A program made the translations under genes and the position numbers. The notes beneath the pieces were generated by a model, which was given only the letters and a program-made list of their open reading frames with translations, searched no databases and was not told the origin of the DNA. From Intestinibacillus sp. Marseille-P6563 (GTDB taxonomy: Bacteria > Bacillota > Clostridia > Oscillospirales > Butyricicoccaceae), in contig NZ_UWOD01000001.1 of the NCBI RefSeq assembly GCF_900604335.1, positions 709,501 through 773,500 of the forward strand: DNA of 64,000 nt. Reading direction: 5' to 3'. This document shows, in pieces, positions 36,303-44,441 of this stretch (positions are counted from its first letter, which is position 1; the number at the start of each line of letters is the position of its first letter).

Positions 36303-36965
36303 ATGAATCCGTCGGTTATTTTTTCCGAGCTACTGAAGTCCTTTGGCATCAATACTACAATCTTTTTTGCCACATTGTTGATTGCTTTGCCCCTTGGACT
36401 GATCGTGGCATTTGGTGCGATGAGCCGGTTCCGTCCTCTGGCGTATCTCGTCAAGGTCTTTGTATGGATCATCCGCGGCACACCGCTTATGCTGCAAATC
36501 ATCTTTATTTATTATGGTCCGGGTCTGCTGCACTGGGGCCAGCCTTGGACCCCCATGGGCGCAGACGGCCGCGTTGTCGCGACCTGTGTGGCGTTTGCCA
36601 TCAACTATGCCTGCTACTTTTCCGAGATCTTCCGCGGCGGCATCCAGTCCATCCCGCGCGGCCAGTATGAAGCCGGTCAGGTGCTCGGTATGACCCGCAG
36701 CCAGATCTTTTTCAAAGTCACACTCTTGCAGGTCATCAAGCGTGTCATCCCGCCGATGGGCAACGAATTTATGACACTCATTAAAGATACCGCACTGGCC
36801 AACATCATTGCAACCAAGGAAATCATCATGATGAGCAAGGAGTTCATCAACCGCGGTCTGATCTGGCCGCTGTTCTCGACCGCGATCTTCTTCCTGGTCT
36901 TCTGCGGCATCCTGACCCTGCTGTTCGGTTGGCTGGAAAAGAAAATGGATTATTTCCGTGTATAA
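36303..36965 (+). CDS. Amino-acid ABC transporter permease
   Basis: 220 residues from ATG 36303 (GGAGG upstream, 14 bases away, so a little distant; an upstream TTG at 36273 is an alternative). HisMQ/GltK family: VWIIRGTPLMLQIIF, EIFRGGIQSIPRGQYEAGQVLGMTRSQ-type EAA loop, about five membrane helices. Works as a homodimer since no second permease gene is present. 12 bases from the ATPase gene. Confidence 0.92.
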   Translation: MNPSVIFSELLKSFGINTTIFFATLLIALPLGLIVAFGAMSRFRPLAYLVKVFVWIIRGTPLMLQIIFIYYGPGLLHWGQPWTPMGADGRVVATCVAFAINYACYFSEIFRGGIQSIPRGQYEAGQVLGMTRSQIFFKVTLLQVIKRVIPPMGNEFMTLIKDTALANIIATKEIIMMSKEFINRGLIWPLFSTAIFFLVFCGILTLLFGWLEKKMDYFRV

Positions 36966-36977
36966 GGAGGAGCCACA

Positions 36978-37766
36978 ATGCCGATTTTAGAAGTCAAAAA
37001 TATCAACAAGAGCTTTGGCTCCACCAAGGTCCTCAACGACATCAGCTTTTCGCTCGAGCGCGGCCAGGCGCTGGCCATCATCGGTTCGAGCGGTTCGGGC
37101 AAGACCACCCTGCTGCGCTGCCTGAACTTTCTGGAGACCCCTGACCATGGGCAGATCATCGTCGATGGCGAAACCCTATTCGATGCTGCCAGCCGTGCCT
37201 CTCAGACCGATGCCGAAATCCGCAAAAAGCGTCTGCATTTTGGCATGGTGTTCCAGTCGTTCAATCTCTTTCCGCAGTATACAGCGCTGGAAAATGTAAT
37301 GCTGGCCAACTTGCTGCTCGCCAAAAAGCAGCCCGACTATAAGAAGAATAAGCGGGCCATTCTGGAAAAGATCGAGCACGAGGCCATGGACCTGCTCGAG
37401 CAGATGAGCCTGGAAGGCCGGATGAGCCATTATCCGCACCAGCTTTCCGGCGGCCAGCAGCAGCGCGTCGCCATCGCGCGGGCGCTGGCGATGAAACCCG
37501 ACATCCTTTGCTTTGACGAACCGACCTCGGCGCTTGACCCGGAGCTCACCGGCGAAGTGCTCAAGGTCATCCGCACCCTGGCCGAAAGGCATACCACCAT
37601 GGTCATCGTCACGCATGAAATGTCGTTTGCGCACGATGTAGCCGACCAGATCGTCTTTATGGACGGCGGCGTGATTGTGGAGCAGGGAACCCCGGAACAG
37701 GTCTTTGAACATACCCAAAATGAGCGGACACGCACATTCTTGAGTAGATTTTCGCAAAATTCCTAG
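36978..37766 (+). CDS. Amino-acid ABC transporter ATP-binding protein
   Basis: 262 residues. Walker [10 protein letters not shown] (~36-44), Q-loop [13 protein letters not shown] signature [15 protein letters not shown], Walker [16 protein letters not shown], and the H-loop VTHEM. A HisP/GlnQ-type polar amino-acid ATPase. A short basic insertion ([15 protein letters not shown]) extends the helical region. Last gene of the three-gene operon. Confidence 0.94.
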   Translation: MPILEVKNINKSFGSTKVLNDISFSLERGQALAIIGSSGSGKTTLLRCLNFLETPDHGQIIVDGETLFDAASRASQTDAEIRKKRLHFGMVFQSFNLFPQYTALENVMLANLLLAKKQPDYKKNKRAILEKIEHEAMDLLEQMSLEGRMSHYPHQLSGGQQQRVAIARALAMKPDILCFDEPTSALDPELTGEVLKVIRTLAERHTTMVIVTHEMSFAHDVADQIVFMDGGVIVEQGTPEQVFEHTQNERTRTFLSRFSQNS

Positions 37767-37814
37767 TTTCCCTCGCAGAACCAAAAATTTATTGGCGAAA
37801 ACCTCTAATTTTAG

Positions 37815-37843
37815 TTTACAAATTCACAGGTTTACGGTAGAAT
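37815..37843 (+). promoter_or_regulatory. Upstream candidate promoter before the 4-hydroxybutyrate genes
   Basis: TTTACA (37815-37820) and TAGAAT (37838-37843), 17 bases apart, directly followed by a hairpin. Confidence 0.5.
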
Positions 37844-37845
37844 AG

Positions 37846-37880
37846 GGGCATGTACAGCAATCCGGTACATGCCCTTTCTC
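37846..37880 (+). terminator. Terminator-like hairpin after the ABC operon
   Basis: GGGCATGTAC pairs with GTACATGCCC and is followed by TTTCTCTTG. It ends the ABC operon, or acts on transcripts from the promoter just upstream. Confidence 0.65.
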
Positions 37881-37898
37881 TTGTTGCCGAATATTTTC

Positions 37899-37943
37899 TG
37901 GCGCGTTTTTGTTATTTTGTGTTGAAGTCTTGGCGCGTTTTTG
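37899..37943 (+). repeat. Direct repeat around the 4-hydroxybutyrate dehydrogenase promoter
   Basis: TGGCGCGTTTTTG occurs at 37899-37911 and again at 37931-37943, 32 bases (about three helical turns) apart; the second copy is the spacer of the promoter. Confidence 0.7.
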
Positions 37944-37950
37944 CTACAAT
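37922..37950 (+). promoter_or_regulatory. Promoter of the 4-hydroxybutyrate dehydrogenase gene
   Basis: TTGAAG (37922-37927) and TACAAT (37945-37950), 17-base spacing. The leader to ATG 38071 is ~115 bases. Confidence 0.75.
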
Positions 37951-38070
37951 AGAGTTAGCGTTCCGGGGACATGTTCCGGCAGGACTTCCCCGCTCGTTTG
38001 ACAACCTTGTTAAAACGCCCGGCCAGGGCCTTTTATACAACAAAATTTTTTCAAATTGGAGATGTTTATT

Positions 38071-39252
38071 ATGGCTATGGATTCTTTTAGCGCGTCCCTG
38101 ATGAAGGACAAGAGAGAAATCATCATCGCCCCCACCATCTACAAGTTCGCAAACTTCGGCGAATTTGCACAGGAGTTCTCTCTGGGTGAGCGCGACGTCG
38201 TTCTGACCAACGAATTCATTTACAAGCCCTTCATGGAGCAGTACAACCTGGCTTGCACCTACGTGTTCCAGGAGAAGTTCGGCGCTGGCGAACCGTCCGA
38301 AGCGATGATCGAGACCATGTACAAGGCCATCCCGTATGATTCCTACGACCGCGTTATCGCCATCGGCGGCGGCGCAATCATGGACCTGTGCAAGCTGCTC
38401 GGCTGCAAGCGTCCGACTTCGGTTCATGAGCTGTACTTCAAGCGTGAACCCGTTGTACATGAAAAGGAAGTTATCGCCATCCCGACCACCTGCGGTACCG
38501 GCTCTGAGTGCACCAACATCTCGGTTGCGATCGTTAAGGACGAAAAGGACGGCAAGCTGACCGGCGGCGAGACCAAGCTCGGCCTGGTTTCCGACGACAT
38601 CATCCCGAACAAGGTATGCCTGATCCCGGACCTGCTCAAGACCCTGCCGTACAAGCCGTTTGCTGCTTCTGCAATCGACGCTCTGATCCATGCGACCGAG
38701 TCCTTCCTGTCCCCGCATCGTAAGACCACGACCTCTGAGATGTACTCGGTTAAGGCCATGGAAATGATCCTGGAAGGCTTCCGCCGCATCGCTCTGGAAG
38801 GCCCGGACGCTCGTCTGGATTACCTCGGCGAGTACGTGACCGCTTCGCTGTTTGCCGGCATCGCTTTCCTGAAGGCTGGCTGCGCAACCGTACACGGCAT
38901 GAGCTTCCCGCTCGGCGGCACCTACCATGTACCGCATGGCGAATCCAACTATGCTCTGTTCAGCAAGATCCTCGAGATCTACAACGAGTATCAGCCGGAA
39001 GGCGAACTGGGCAAGTTCAAGGAGATCGTTGCTCGCTGCCTGGGCTGCACCAAGGACGATGCACTGCGCACCCTGAATGTAACCCTCGAGAAGGTTCTGC
39101 CGCTCAAGCCGCTGCATGAGTATGGCTTCAAGGAAGAGGACATCAAGGGCTTCCCGGTATCCGTTATGGAGAACCAGCAGCGCCTGATCACCAACTCCTA
39201 CTGCCCGATGACCCTCGAGCTGATGGAGCGCATCTACCGCGAGTGCTATTAA
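38071..39252 (+). CDS. 4-hydroxybutyrate dehydrogenase (iron-containing alcohol dehydrogenase family)
   Basis: 393 residues. Interconverts succinate semialdehyde and 4-hydroxybutyrate with NAD(H). Type III iron alcohol dehydrogenase marks: the nucleotide motif AIGGGAIMDLCK, PTTCGTGSE, and the metal ligands in SAIDALIHATE, CATVHGMSFPLGG and YHVPHGESNY. Assignment as 4-hydroxybutyrate dehydrogenase, not 1-propanol or butanol dehydrogenase, rests on the gene order with the 4-hydroxybutyryl-CoA dehydratase and a CoA-transferase. ATG 38071 has GGAG 9 bases upstream. Confidence 0.87.
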   Translation: MAMDSFSASLMKDKREIIIAPTIYKFANFGEFAQEFSLGERDVVLTNEFIYKPFMEQYNLACTYVFQEKFGAGEPSEAMIETMYKAIPYDSYDRVIAIGGGAIMDLCKLLGCKRPTSVHELYFKREPVVHEKEVIAIPTTCGTGSECTNISVAIVKDEKDGKLTGGETKLGLVSDDIIPNKVCLIPDLLKTLPYKPFAASAIDALIHATESFLSPHRKTTTSEMYSVKAMEMILEGFRRIALEGPDARLDYLGEYVTASLFAGIAFLKAGCATVHGMSFPLGGTYHVPHGESNYALFSKILEIYNEYQPEGELGKFKEIVARCLGCTKDDALRTLNVTLEKVLPLKPLHEYGFKEEDIKGFPVSVMENQQRLITNSYCPMTLELMERIYRECY

Positions 39253-39275
39253 GTTTTTGACCCTGTGACGTGAGC

Positions 39276-39312
39276 CGAGGGGGCGGACGATTTCCGTCTG
39301 CCCCCTCTTTAT
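39276..39312 (+). terminator. Terminator-like hairpin after 4-hydroxybutyrate dehydrogenase gene
   Basis: AGGGGGCGGACG pairs with CGTCTGCCCCCT and is followed by CTTTATCC; the T run is weak, so partial read-through into the dehydratase gene is likely. Confidence 0.55.
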
Positions 39313-39424
39313 CCACCACAGGATAAAGGATATTGAAAAGAGGGAGAAACGAGAGACGCCCCTCAACCGCCCGTTTGCGGATATGAGCGTGCGAACTTCA
39401 GGAGTTTTCTTCTTGCAAACGGTC

Positions 39425-39489
39425 GACCCGGCGGCATACGCCCGATCCTTAGCGTGCGGCGCCGCACAGCCGCGCCCGCCGTCTTTTTT
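39425..39489 (+). promoter_or_regulatory. Possible attenuator in the dehydratase leader
   Basis: In the 220-base gap before the dehydratase gene, GAC plus GGCGG pair with CCGCC plus GTC, enclosing the hairpin GTGCGGCGCCGCAC (39454-39467), followed by TTTTTT. It lies 44 bases before the ATG. The rest of 39313-39424 has no recognised element. Confidence 0.5.
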
Positions 39490-39533
39490 CATCGATCGTC
39501 TGGAAACAAAAAATCTTGGAGGTACATGAAACC

Positions 39534-40979
39534 ATGATGACCAAAGACCAATACATTGAGAGCCTTCGCAAACTGCGCCTGAACCTTTGGATGTTCGGCA
39601 AAAAGATCGAAAATCCGGTGGATGATCCGATCATCCGTCCGTCCCTCAACTCCTTTGCTGCAACCTATGAACTGGCAGAGGACCCGCAGTATGAAGACCT
39701 GATGACGGCTACCAGCCACATCACTGGCAAGAAGATCAACCGCTTCACCCACATGCATCAGTCGACCGACGACCTCATCAAGAAGGTCAAGATGCAGCGT
39801 CTGCTGGGCCAGAAGACGGCTGCTTGCTTCCAGCGCTGCGTGGGCATGGATGCTATGAATGCGGTATTCTCTTCGACCTATGAGATCGACGAGGCTTGCG
39901 GCACCAAGTATCACGAAAACTTCCTCAAGTTCCTCACCCGCGTACAGGACGAAGACCTGGCAGTTGACGGTGCCATGACCGATGTCAAGGGCGACCGTGG
40001 CCTGGCTCCGTCCAAGCAGGCCGATCCGGACCTGTTCCTGCATGTTGTAGAGCGCACCGCAGACGGCGTATACGTTACCGGTGCCAAGGCACACCAGACC
40101 GGCTTTGTCAACAGCCACGAAGTGCTGGTTATGCCGACCATCTCCATGCGTGAAGGCGACGAAGATTACGCCATCTCGTTTGCAGTTCCGACCGATTCCG
40201 AAGGCATCACCCTGATCTATGGCCGTCAGTCGTGCGACACCCGTAAGCTGGAAGAGTACAACGACATCGACGTTGGCAACAAGGTTTACGGCGGTCACGA
40301 AGTTCTGGTTGTATTCGACCGCGTATTCGTTCCCAATGACCGCATCTTCCTCAACGGCGAAGTGAAGTTTGCCGGTATGATCGTAGAGCGTTTCGCAGGC
40401 TACCATCGTCAGTCTTACGGCGGCTGCAAGGTCGGCGTAGGCGACGTGCTGATCGGCGCCACCGCCCTGGCCGTGGAAATGGCTGGCGCTGCAAAGGCAT
40501 CGCATGTCAAGGACAAGCTGATCGAAATGACTCACCTCAACGAAACCCTGTACTGCTGCGGTATCGCTTGCTCGTCGCAGGGCTCCAAGACCAAGTCGGG
40601 CAACTACCTGATCGACCTGCTGCTCGCCAACGTCTGCAAGCAGAACGTTACCCGCTTCCCGTATGACATCGCTCGTCTGGCACAGGATCTGGCTGGCGGC
40701 GCGATGGTTACCCTGCCGTCCGAGGCAGACTACCGTCATCCGGAACTGCATAAGTACATTGACAAGTACTTCCGCGGTGTAGACAGCGTGCCGACCGAAG
40801 ACCGCATGCGTGTCCTGCGCCTGATCGAAAACATGACCATGGGTACCGCTGCTGTCGGCTATCTGCCGGAGTCCATGCACGGTGCTGGTTCGCCGCAGGC
40901 TCAGCGCATCATGATCGCTCGCCAGTCCAACATGGAAATGAAGAAGGCGCTAGCTAAGAAGATCGCTCGCATCGACTAA
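39534..40979 (+). CDS. abfD: 4-hydroxybutyryl-CoA dehydratase / vinylacetyl-CoA delta-isomerase
   Basis: 481 residues. A [4Fe-4S]/FAD enzyme that dehydrates 4-hydroxybutyryl-CoA to crotonyl-CoA by a radical route. The cluster ligands of the Clostridium aminobutyricum enzyme (Cys99, Cys103, His292, Cys299) are all present with an offset of one: Cys98 and Cys102 (ACFQRC), His291 and Cys298 (HRQSYGGC). Length and the whole acyl-CoA dehydrogenase-like fold match. GGAGG lies before ATG 39534. It links 4-hydroxybutyrate from GABA or succinate fermentation to butyrate. Confidence 0.96.
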   Translation: MMTKDQYIESLRKLRLNLWMFGKKIENPVDDPIIRPSLNSFAATYELAEDPQYEDLMTATSHITGKKINRFTHMHQSTDDLIKKVKMQRLLGQKTAACFQRCVGMDAMNAVFSSTYEIDEACGTKYHENFLKFLTRVQDEDLAVDGAMTDVKGDRGLAPSKQADPDLFLHVVERTADGVYVTGAKAHQTGFVNSHEVLVMPTISMREGDEDYAISFAVPTDSEGITLIYGRQSCDTRKLEEYNDIDVGNKVYGGHEVLVVFDRVFVPNDRIFLNGEVKFAGMIVERFAGYHRQSYGGCKVGVGDVLIGATALAVEMAGAAKASHVKDKLIEMTHLNETLYCCGIACSSQGSKTKSGNYLIDLLLANVCKQNVTRFPYDIARLAQDLAGGAMVTLPSEADYRHPELHKYIDKYFRGVDSVPTEDRMRVLRLIENMTMGTAAVGYLPESMHGAGSPQAQRIMIARQSNMEMKKALAKKIARID

Positions 40980-40995
40980 TTTCCAATTCTCCAAA

Positions 40996-41036
40996 CCGAT
41001 ATAGGCACTCTTGGCGTTTTCCAGAGTGCCTATCTT
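40996..41036 (+). other. Intercistronic hairpin
   Basis: ATAGGCACTCT pairs with AGAGTGCCTAT, with CCGA/GTCGG flanks extending it. No T run follows directly, so an mRNA-processing or stability element is as likely as a terminator. Confidence 0.55.
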
Positions 41037-41069
41037 GTCGGTTTCACCCTCTCTTTCAAGGAAAATGAG

Positions 41070-41342
41070 ATGCTCAAGTGTACGGTAAAATTTTGCGGCG
41101 GCTGCAACCCCCGGTATGACCGTGGGGAAGCGTACCGCCGGATCCGCGAATGTCTGTCGGGCGTGGCACAGTTTTCTCTGCCCGAAGACGGCGTGTCGTA
41201 TGATATATTGGTCATTCTGCGCGGCTGCACCGGCTGCGAATACCTTTATGAAGAGATTCAGGCGACCCACCGGCTGATCTCGGTCTGCGCCGAGGACATT
41301 GACCGCATCATTCGCGAAATCCAAACCTTATCACAACGTTAA
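41070..41342 (+). CDS. Small Cys-rich protein of the 4-hydroxybutyrate cluster (unknown function)
   Basis: 90 residues. No function recognised. Two CxxC-like pairs are visible: FCGGCNPRYDR near the N-terminus and RGCTGCEY in the middle, suggesting a metal or Fe-S site and a thioredoxin-like fold (strand-helix-strand pattern, VSYDILVILRGC). It lies between the dehydratase and the CoA-transferase, with AAGGA before the ATG and 15 bases to the next gene, so it is in the same operon. I recall a similar small gene between the homologous genes in other Clostridia, but cannot confirm it here. Confidence 0.75.
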   Translation: MLKCTVKFCGGCNPRYDRGEAYRRIRECLSGVAQFSLPEDGVSYDILVILRGCTGCEYLYEEIQATHRLISVCAEDIDRIIREIQTLSQR

Positions 41343-41357
41343 GAAGGATTGATTGAC

Positions 41358-42926
41358 ATGAAGAAAGTTCAAATTCTGACCGCTGAGGAAGCCGTCAAGA
41401 AGGTGCAGGACGGCGATACCATCGCAACCGGCGGCTTCGTAAGCTGTGCTTGCCCGGAAGCGCTGTCCATCGCACTGGAAAAGCGCTTTCTGGAAACCGG
41501 CCATCCGAAGGACCTGACGCTGTTCTTTGCAGCCGGTCAGGGTCACCGCGATGGCACCGGCGGCGACCACTACGGTCATGAAGGCATGGTCAAGCGTGTC
41601 ATCGGCGGCCACTGGGACCGCGCGCCCAAGCTGGGCGATCTGGCACTGGCCAACAAGATCGAAGCCTATAACCTGCCGCAGGGCGTTATCTCCCATATGT
41701 ATCGCGACATTGCAGCGCACAACATCGGTACCATTACCCATGTTGGCCTGAAGACCTTTGCGGACCCGCGCAACGGCGGCGGCAAGCTTAACGAGTGCAC
41801 CAAGGAAGATCTGGTCAAGATCGTCAACATCGAAGGCCAGGAACGCCTGCTGTACAAGGGCTTCCCGATCAATGTCGTATTCCTGCGCGCTTCCTACTGC
41901 GACGAATACGGCAACTGCACCGTACATAGAGAAATCGGCCCGCTGGACGTTACCGCAATGGCACAGGCGTGCAAGAACTCGGGTGGTAAGGTCATCATTC
42001 AGGCTGAAAAGATCGTACAGGGCGGTTCGCTCGATCCGAAGCTGGTTGCTATCCCGGGTATCTACGTTGACTGCGTGGTCATCGGTACCGATGAAGAAAA
42101 CATGCAGTGCTTGGGCATGCCGTACGACGGCGCACTGACCGGCGAATTCCGTATCCCGGTCGATGCCATCCCGCCCATCCCGATGGATGCTAAGAAGATC
42201 ATCGCTCGTCGTGCAGCGATGGAACTGCCGCCGGATGCAATCGTCAACCTGGGCACTGGTGCTCCGGAAAAGATCGCAAACGTAGCAGCCGAAGAAGGCA
42301 TCTCGGATAAGATGACCCTGACCGTTGAGGCTGGTTCGATCGCTGGTGTTCCCTACGGCGGCACCCAGTTCGGCGCTGCGGCAAACGCCATGTGCATCAT
42401 TCCGCATAACGTACAGTTTGACTTCTATCAGGGCGGCGGCCTGGACGTTGCATTCCTCGGTCTGGCTGAAACCGCACCCAACGGCGACCTGAACGTATCC
42501 AAGTTTGGCACCCGTCTGGCAGGTGCTGGCGGATTCATCGACATCACCCAGAACGCCAAGAAAGTTGTTTACTGCGGTACCTTCACCGCCAAGGGCCTCA
42601 AGACCGAATGCCAGGATGGCAAGCTGGTCATCACCCAGGAAGGCGCCAAGAAGAAGTTCGTAAACAAGGTTGAGCACATCACCTTCTCGGGTGATTATGC
42701 AAATGAAGTGCATCAGCCGGTTCTGTATATCACCGAACGTTGTGTCTTTGAACTGCGTCCGGAAGGCGTAACGCTCATCGAGATCGCACCGGGCATCGAT
42801 CTCCAGACGCAGATCCTCGACCAGATGGAATTTGAGCCCAAGATCGCTTACCAGGCAGACGGCACCATCAAACTGATGGACGCCCGCATCTTCCAAGACA
42901 AACTGATGGGTCTGGCCAACGACTAA
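41358..42926 (+). CDS. Acyl-CoA:carboxylate CoA-transferase (family I, single chain)
   Basis: 522 residues, two Rossmann-like CoA-transferase halves in one chain, as in propionate CoA-transferase. The first half has TIATGGFVSC and GGHWDRAPKL; the second has the catalytic Glu in TVEAGSIAGVP (Glu324) and NLGTGAPEKIAN. In this cluster it most likely transfers CoA from butyryl-CoA or acetyl-CoA to 4-hydroxybutyrate. ATG 41358 has AAGGA 9 bases upstream; MIDMKK starting at 41349 is less likely. Confidence 0.9.
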   Translation: MKKVQILTAEEAVKKVQDGDTIATGGFVSCACPEALSIALEKRFLETGHPKDLTLFFAAGQGHRDGTGGDHYGHEGMVKRVIGGHWDRAPKLGDLALANKIEAYNLPQGVISHMYRDIAAHNIGTITHVGLKTFADPRNGGGKLNECTKEDLVKIVNIEGQERLLYKGFPINVVFLRASYCDEYGNCTVHREIGPLDVTAMAQACKNSGGKVIIQAEKIVQGGSLDPKLVAIPGIYVDCVVIGTDEENMQCLGMPYDGALTGEFRIPVDAIPPIPMDAKKIIARRAAMELPPDAIVNLGTGAPEKIANVAAEEGISDKMTLTVEAGSIAGVPYGGTQFGAAANAMCIIPHNVQFDFYQGGGLDVAFLGLAETAPNGDLNVSKFGTRLAGAGGFIDITQNAKKVVYCGTFTAKGLKTECQDGKLVITQEGAKKKFVNKVEHITFSGDYANEVHQPVLYITERCVFELRPEGVTLIEIAPGIDLQTQILDQMEFEPKIAYQADGTIKLMDARIFQDKLMGLAND

Positions 42927-42986
42927 GTCGATTTTTGGGTTATTTTGACCATTTGATCGAATTGGTTTTTGTACGAGGTGACGAAA

Positions 42987-43004
42987 TTGTTAAATATATA
43001 ACAA
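42987..43004. promoter_or_regulatory. Rex-type operator upstream of thl-crt-hbd
   Basis: TTGTTAAATATATAACAA is an almost perfect inverted repeat and matches the clostridial Rex consensus TTGTTAANNNNTTAACAA at 17 of 18 positions. It lies 115 bases before thl and overlaps AT-rich -10-like sequence. Rex would repress the genes when NAD+ is high. Confidence 0.8.
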
Positions 43005-43118
43005 TTTCCTCTTCCCAAGGCTCCCATTGTTTGATAAAATAATAACGAAGCAAGGGAACATTTCCCTTCTCGTATATTATCCCCGGCCTTTGGCCGCAAA
43101 AAAAAGGAGACGAGTCCA

Positions 43119-44306
43119 ATGAACGTTTATATCTGCTCTGCTGCCCGTACTGCAATCGGTACCTATGGCGGTACGCTCCGTGACGTATCCGCTGCAACCC
43201 TTGGCGCTACTGCTGCATCTGCTGCCATCGAGCGTGCTGGCATCGACAAGGAGATCATTGACGAAGTACTGTTCGGCCAGGTACTCCAGGGTGGCGTTGG
43301 TCAGAACGTGGCCCGTCAGGTTATGGTAGGCGCTGGTCTGCCGCTGACGACTCCGGCTATGACGCTGAACAAGGTTTGCGCTTCTTCGATGCGCGCCATT
43401 TCTCTGGGTTCCCAGATCATCCGCTCTGGCGAAGATCAGGTTATGCTGGTCGGCGGCTGTGAGTCGATGTCTGGTGCACCGTACGTTTCCCGCAACACCC
43501 GTTGGGGCGCTCGTATGAACGACGTCAAGCTGGTGGATATGATGGTTTACGACGGCGTGTTCGACGTATTCAATCAGTACCACATGGGTGTAACCGCAGA
43601 AAACGTTGCCGAAAAGTATGGCATCACCCGCGAAATGCAGGACCAGATCGGCTACGAATCCCAGATGAAGGCTGCTAAGGCAATCTCTTCTGGCCGTTTC
43701 AAGGACGAGATTGTTCCGATTGAAGTAAAGAAGAAGAAAGAAACCATTGTATTCGACACCGACGAGCACTGCCGTCCGCAGACCACGCTGGAAGGCTTGG
43801 CAAAGCTGCGCCCGGCATTCAAGAAGGATGGCACGGTTACCGCTGGTAACGCATCGGGCATCAACGATGCAGGTGCTGCTATGATCATCGCATCCGAAGA
43901 CTTTGTAAAGGCTCATGGTCTCAAGCCGCTGGCTAAGATCCGTGCCTTTGGTTCGGTTGGCTGTGATCCGTCCATCATGGGTATTGGTCCGATCGAGTCG
44001 ACCCGTCAGGCACTGAAGCGTGCTGGCCTGACCGTTGCAGATCTGGATCTGGTCGAATCCAACGAAGCTTTCGCGGCGCAGGCAGCTGCTGTAAATCGTG
44101 AACTGGGCTTTGATATGGATAAGGTTAATGTAAATGGCGGTGCAATCGCACTGGGCCATCCGATCGGTGCCGCTGGCTGCCGTATCTCCACCACGCTGCT
44201 GTATGAAATGATCAAGCGTGATGCGACGATCGGCCTGGCTACCATGTGCATCGGCGGCGGTATGGGCGAAGCGCTCATCGTCGAACGCGACGAACTCTGC
44301 AAGTAA
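43119..44306 (+). CDS. thl: Acetyl-CoA acetyltransferase (thiolase)
   Basis: 395 residues. Condenses two acetyl-CoA to acetoacetyl-CoA, the first step of butyrate synthesis. The nucleophile Cys87 is in NKVCASSM, the active His in GGAIALGHPIGAAG, and the second Cys in MCIGGGMGEAL. AAAAAGGAGA precedes the ATG. It heads a set ending with hbd and is probably under Rex control. Confidence 0.95.
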   Translation: MNVYICSAARTAIGTYGGTLRDVSAATLGATAASAAIERAGIDKEIIDEVLFGQVLQGGVGQNVARQVMVGAGLPLTTPAMTLNKVCASSMRAISLGSQIIRSGEDQVMLVGGCESMSGAPYVSRNTRWGARMNDVKLVDMMVYDGVFDVFNQYHMGVTAENVAEKYGITREMQDQIGYESQMKAAKAISSGRFKDEIVPIEVKKKKETIVFDTDEHCRPQTTLEGLAKLRPAFKKDGTVTAGNASGINDAGAAMIIASEDFVKAHGLKPLAKIRAFGSVGCDPSIMGIGPIESTRQALKRAGLTVADLDLVESNEAFAAQAAAVNRELGFDMDKVNVNGGAIALGHPIGAAGCRISTTLLYEMIKRDATIGLATMCIGGGMGEALIVERDELCK

Positions 44307-44315
44307 AAAATAGGA

Positions 44316-44343
44316 ACTAGGGGGCATTTTTATGTCCCCTAGT
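44316..44343 (+). other. Intercistronic hairpin between thl and crt
   Basis: ACTAGGGGGCAT pairs with ATGTCCCCTAGT around TTTT (12 pairs with one G-U), with no T run after it. Probably an mRNA stability or processing element. Confidence 0.6.
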
Positions 44344-44441
44344 TGTCAACCTAAAACCTGTCAGAGTTCTCTCCATTTTGTCGCTCAGCCCCACAAGGGC
44401 TGGCTTATATATTGACATCATTTTTGAAGGGAAGTCTTATC

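Noticed and set aside
37912-39492. 526-codon antisense frame opposite the 4-hydroxybutyrate dehydrogenase gene
   Set aside because: No recognisable domain; the plus-strand gene is unmistakable.
39489-40880. 463-codon antisense frame opposite the dehydratase gene
   Set aside because: Shadow of abfD, which has all cluster ligands.
41331-42896. 521-codon antisense frame opposite the CoA-transferase gene
   Set aside because: Shadow frame without ribosome site or similarity.
43077-44327. 416-codon antisense frame opposite thl
   Set aside because: Shadow of the thiolase gene.
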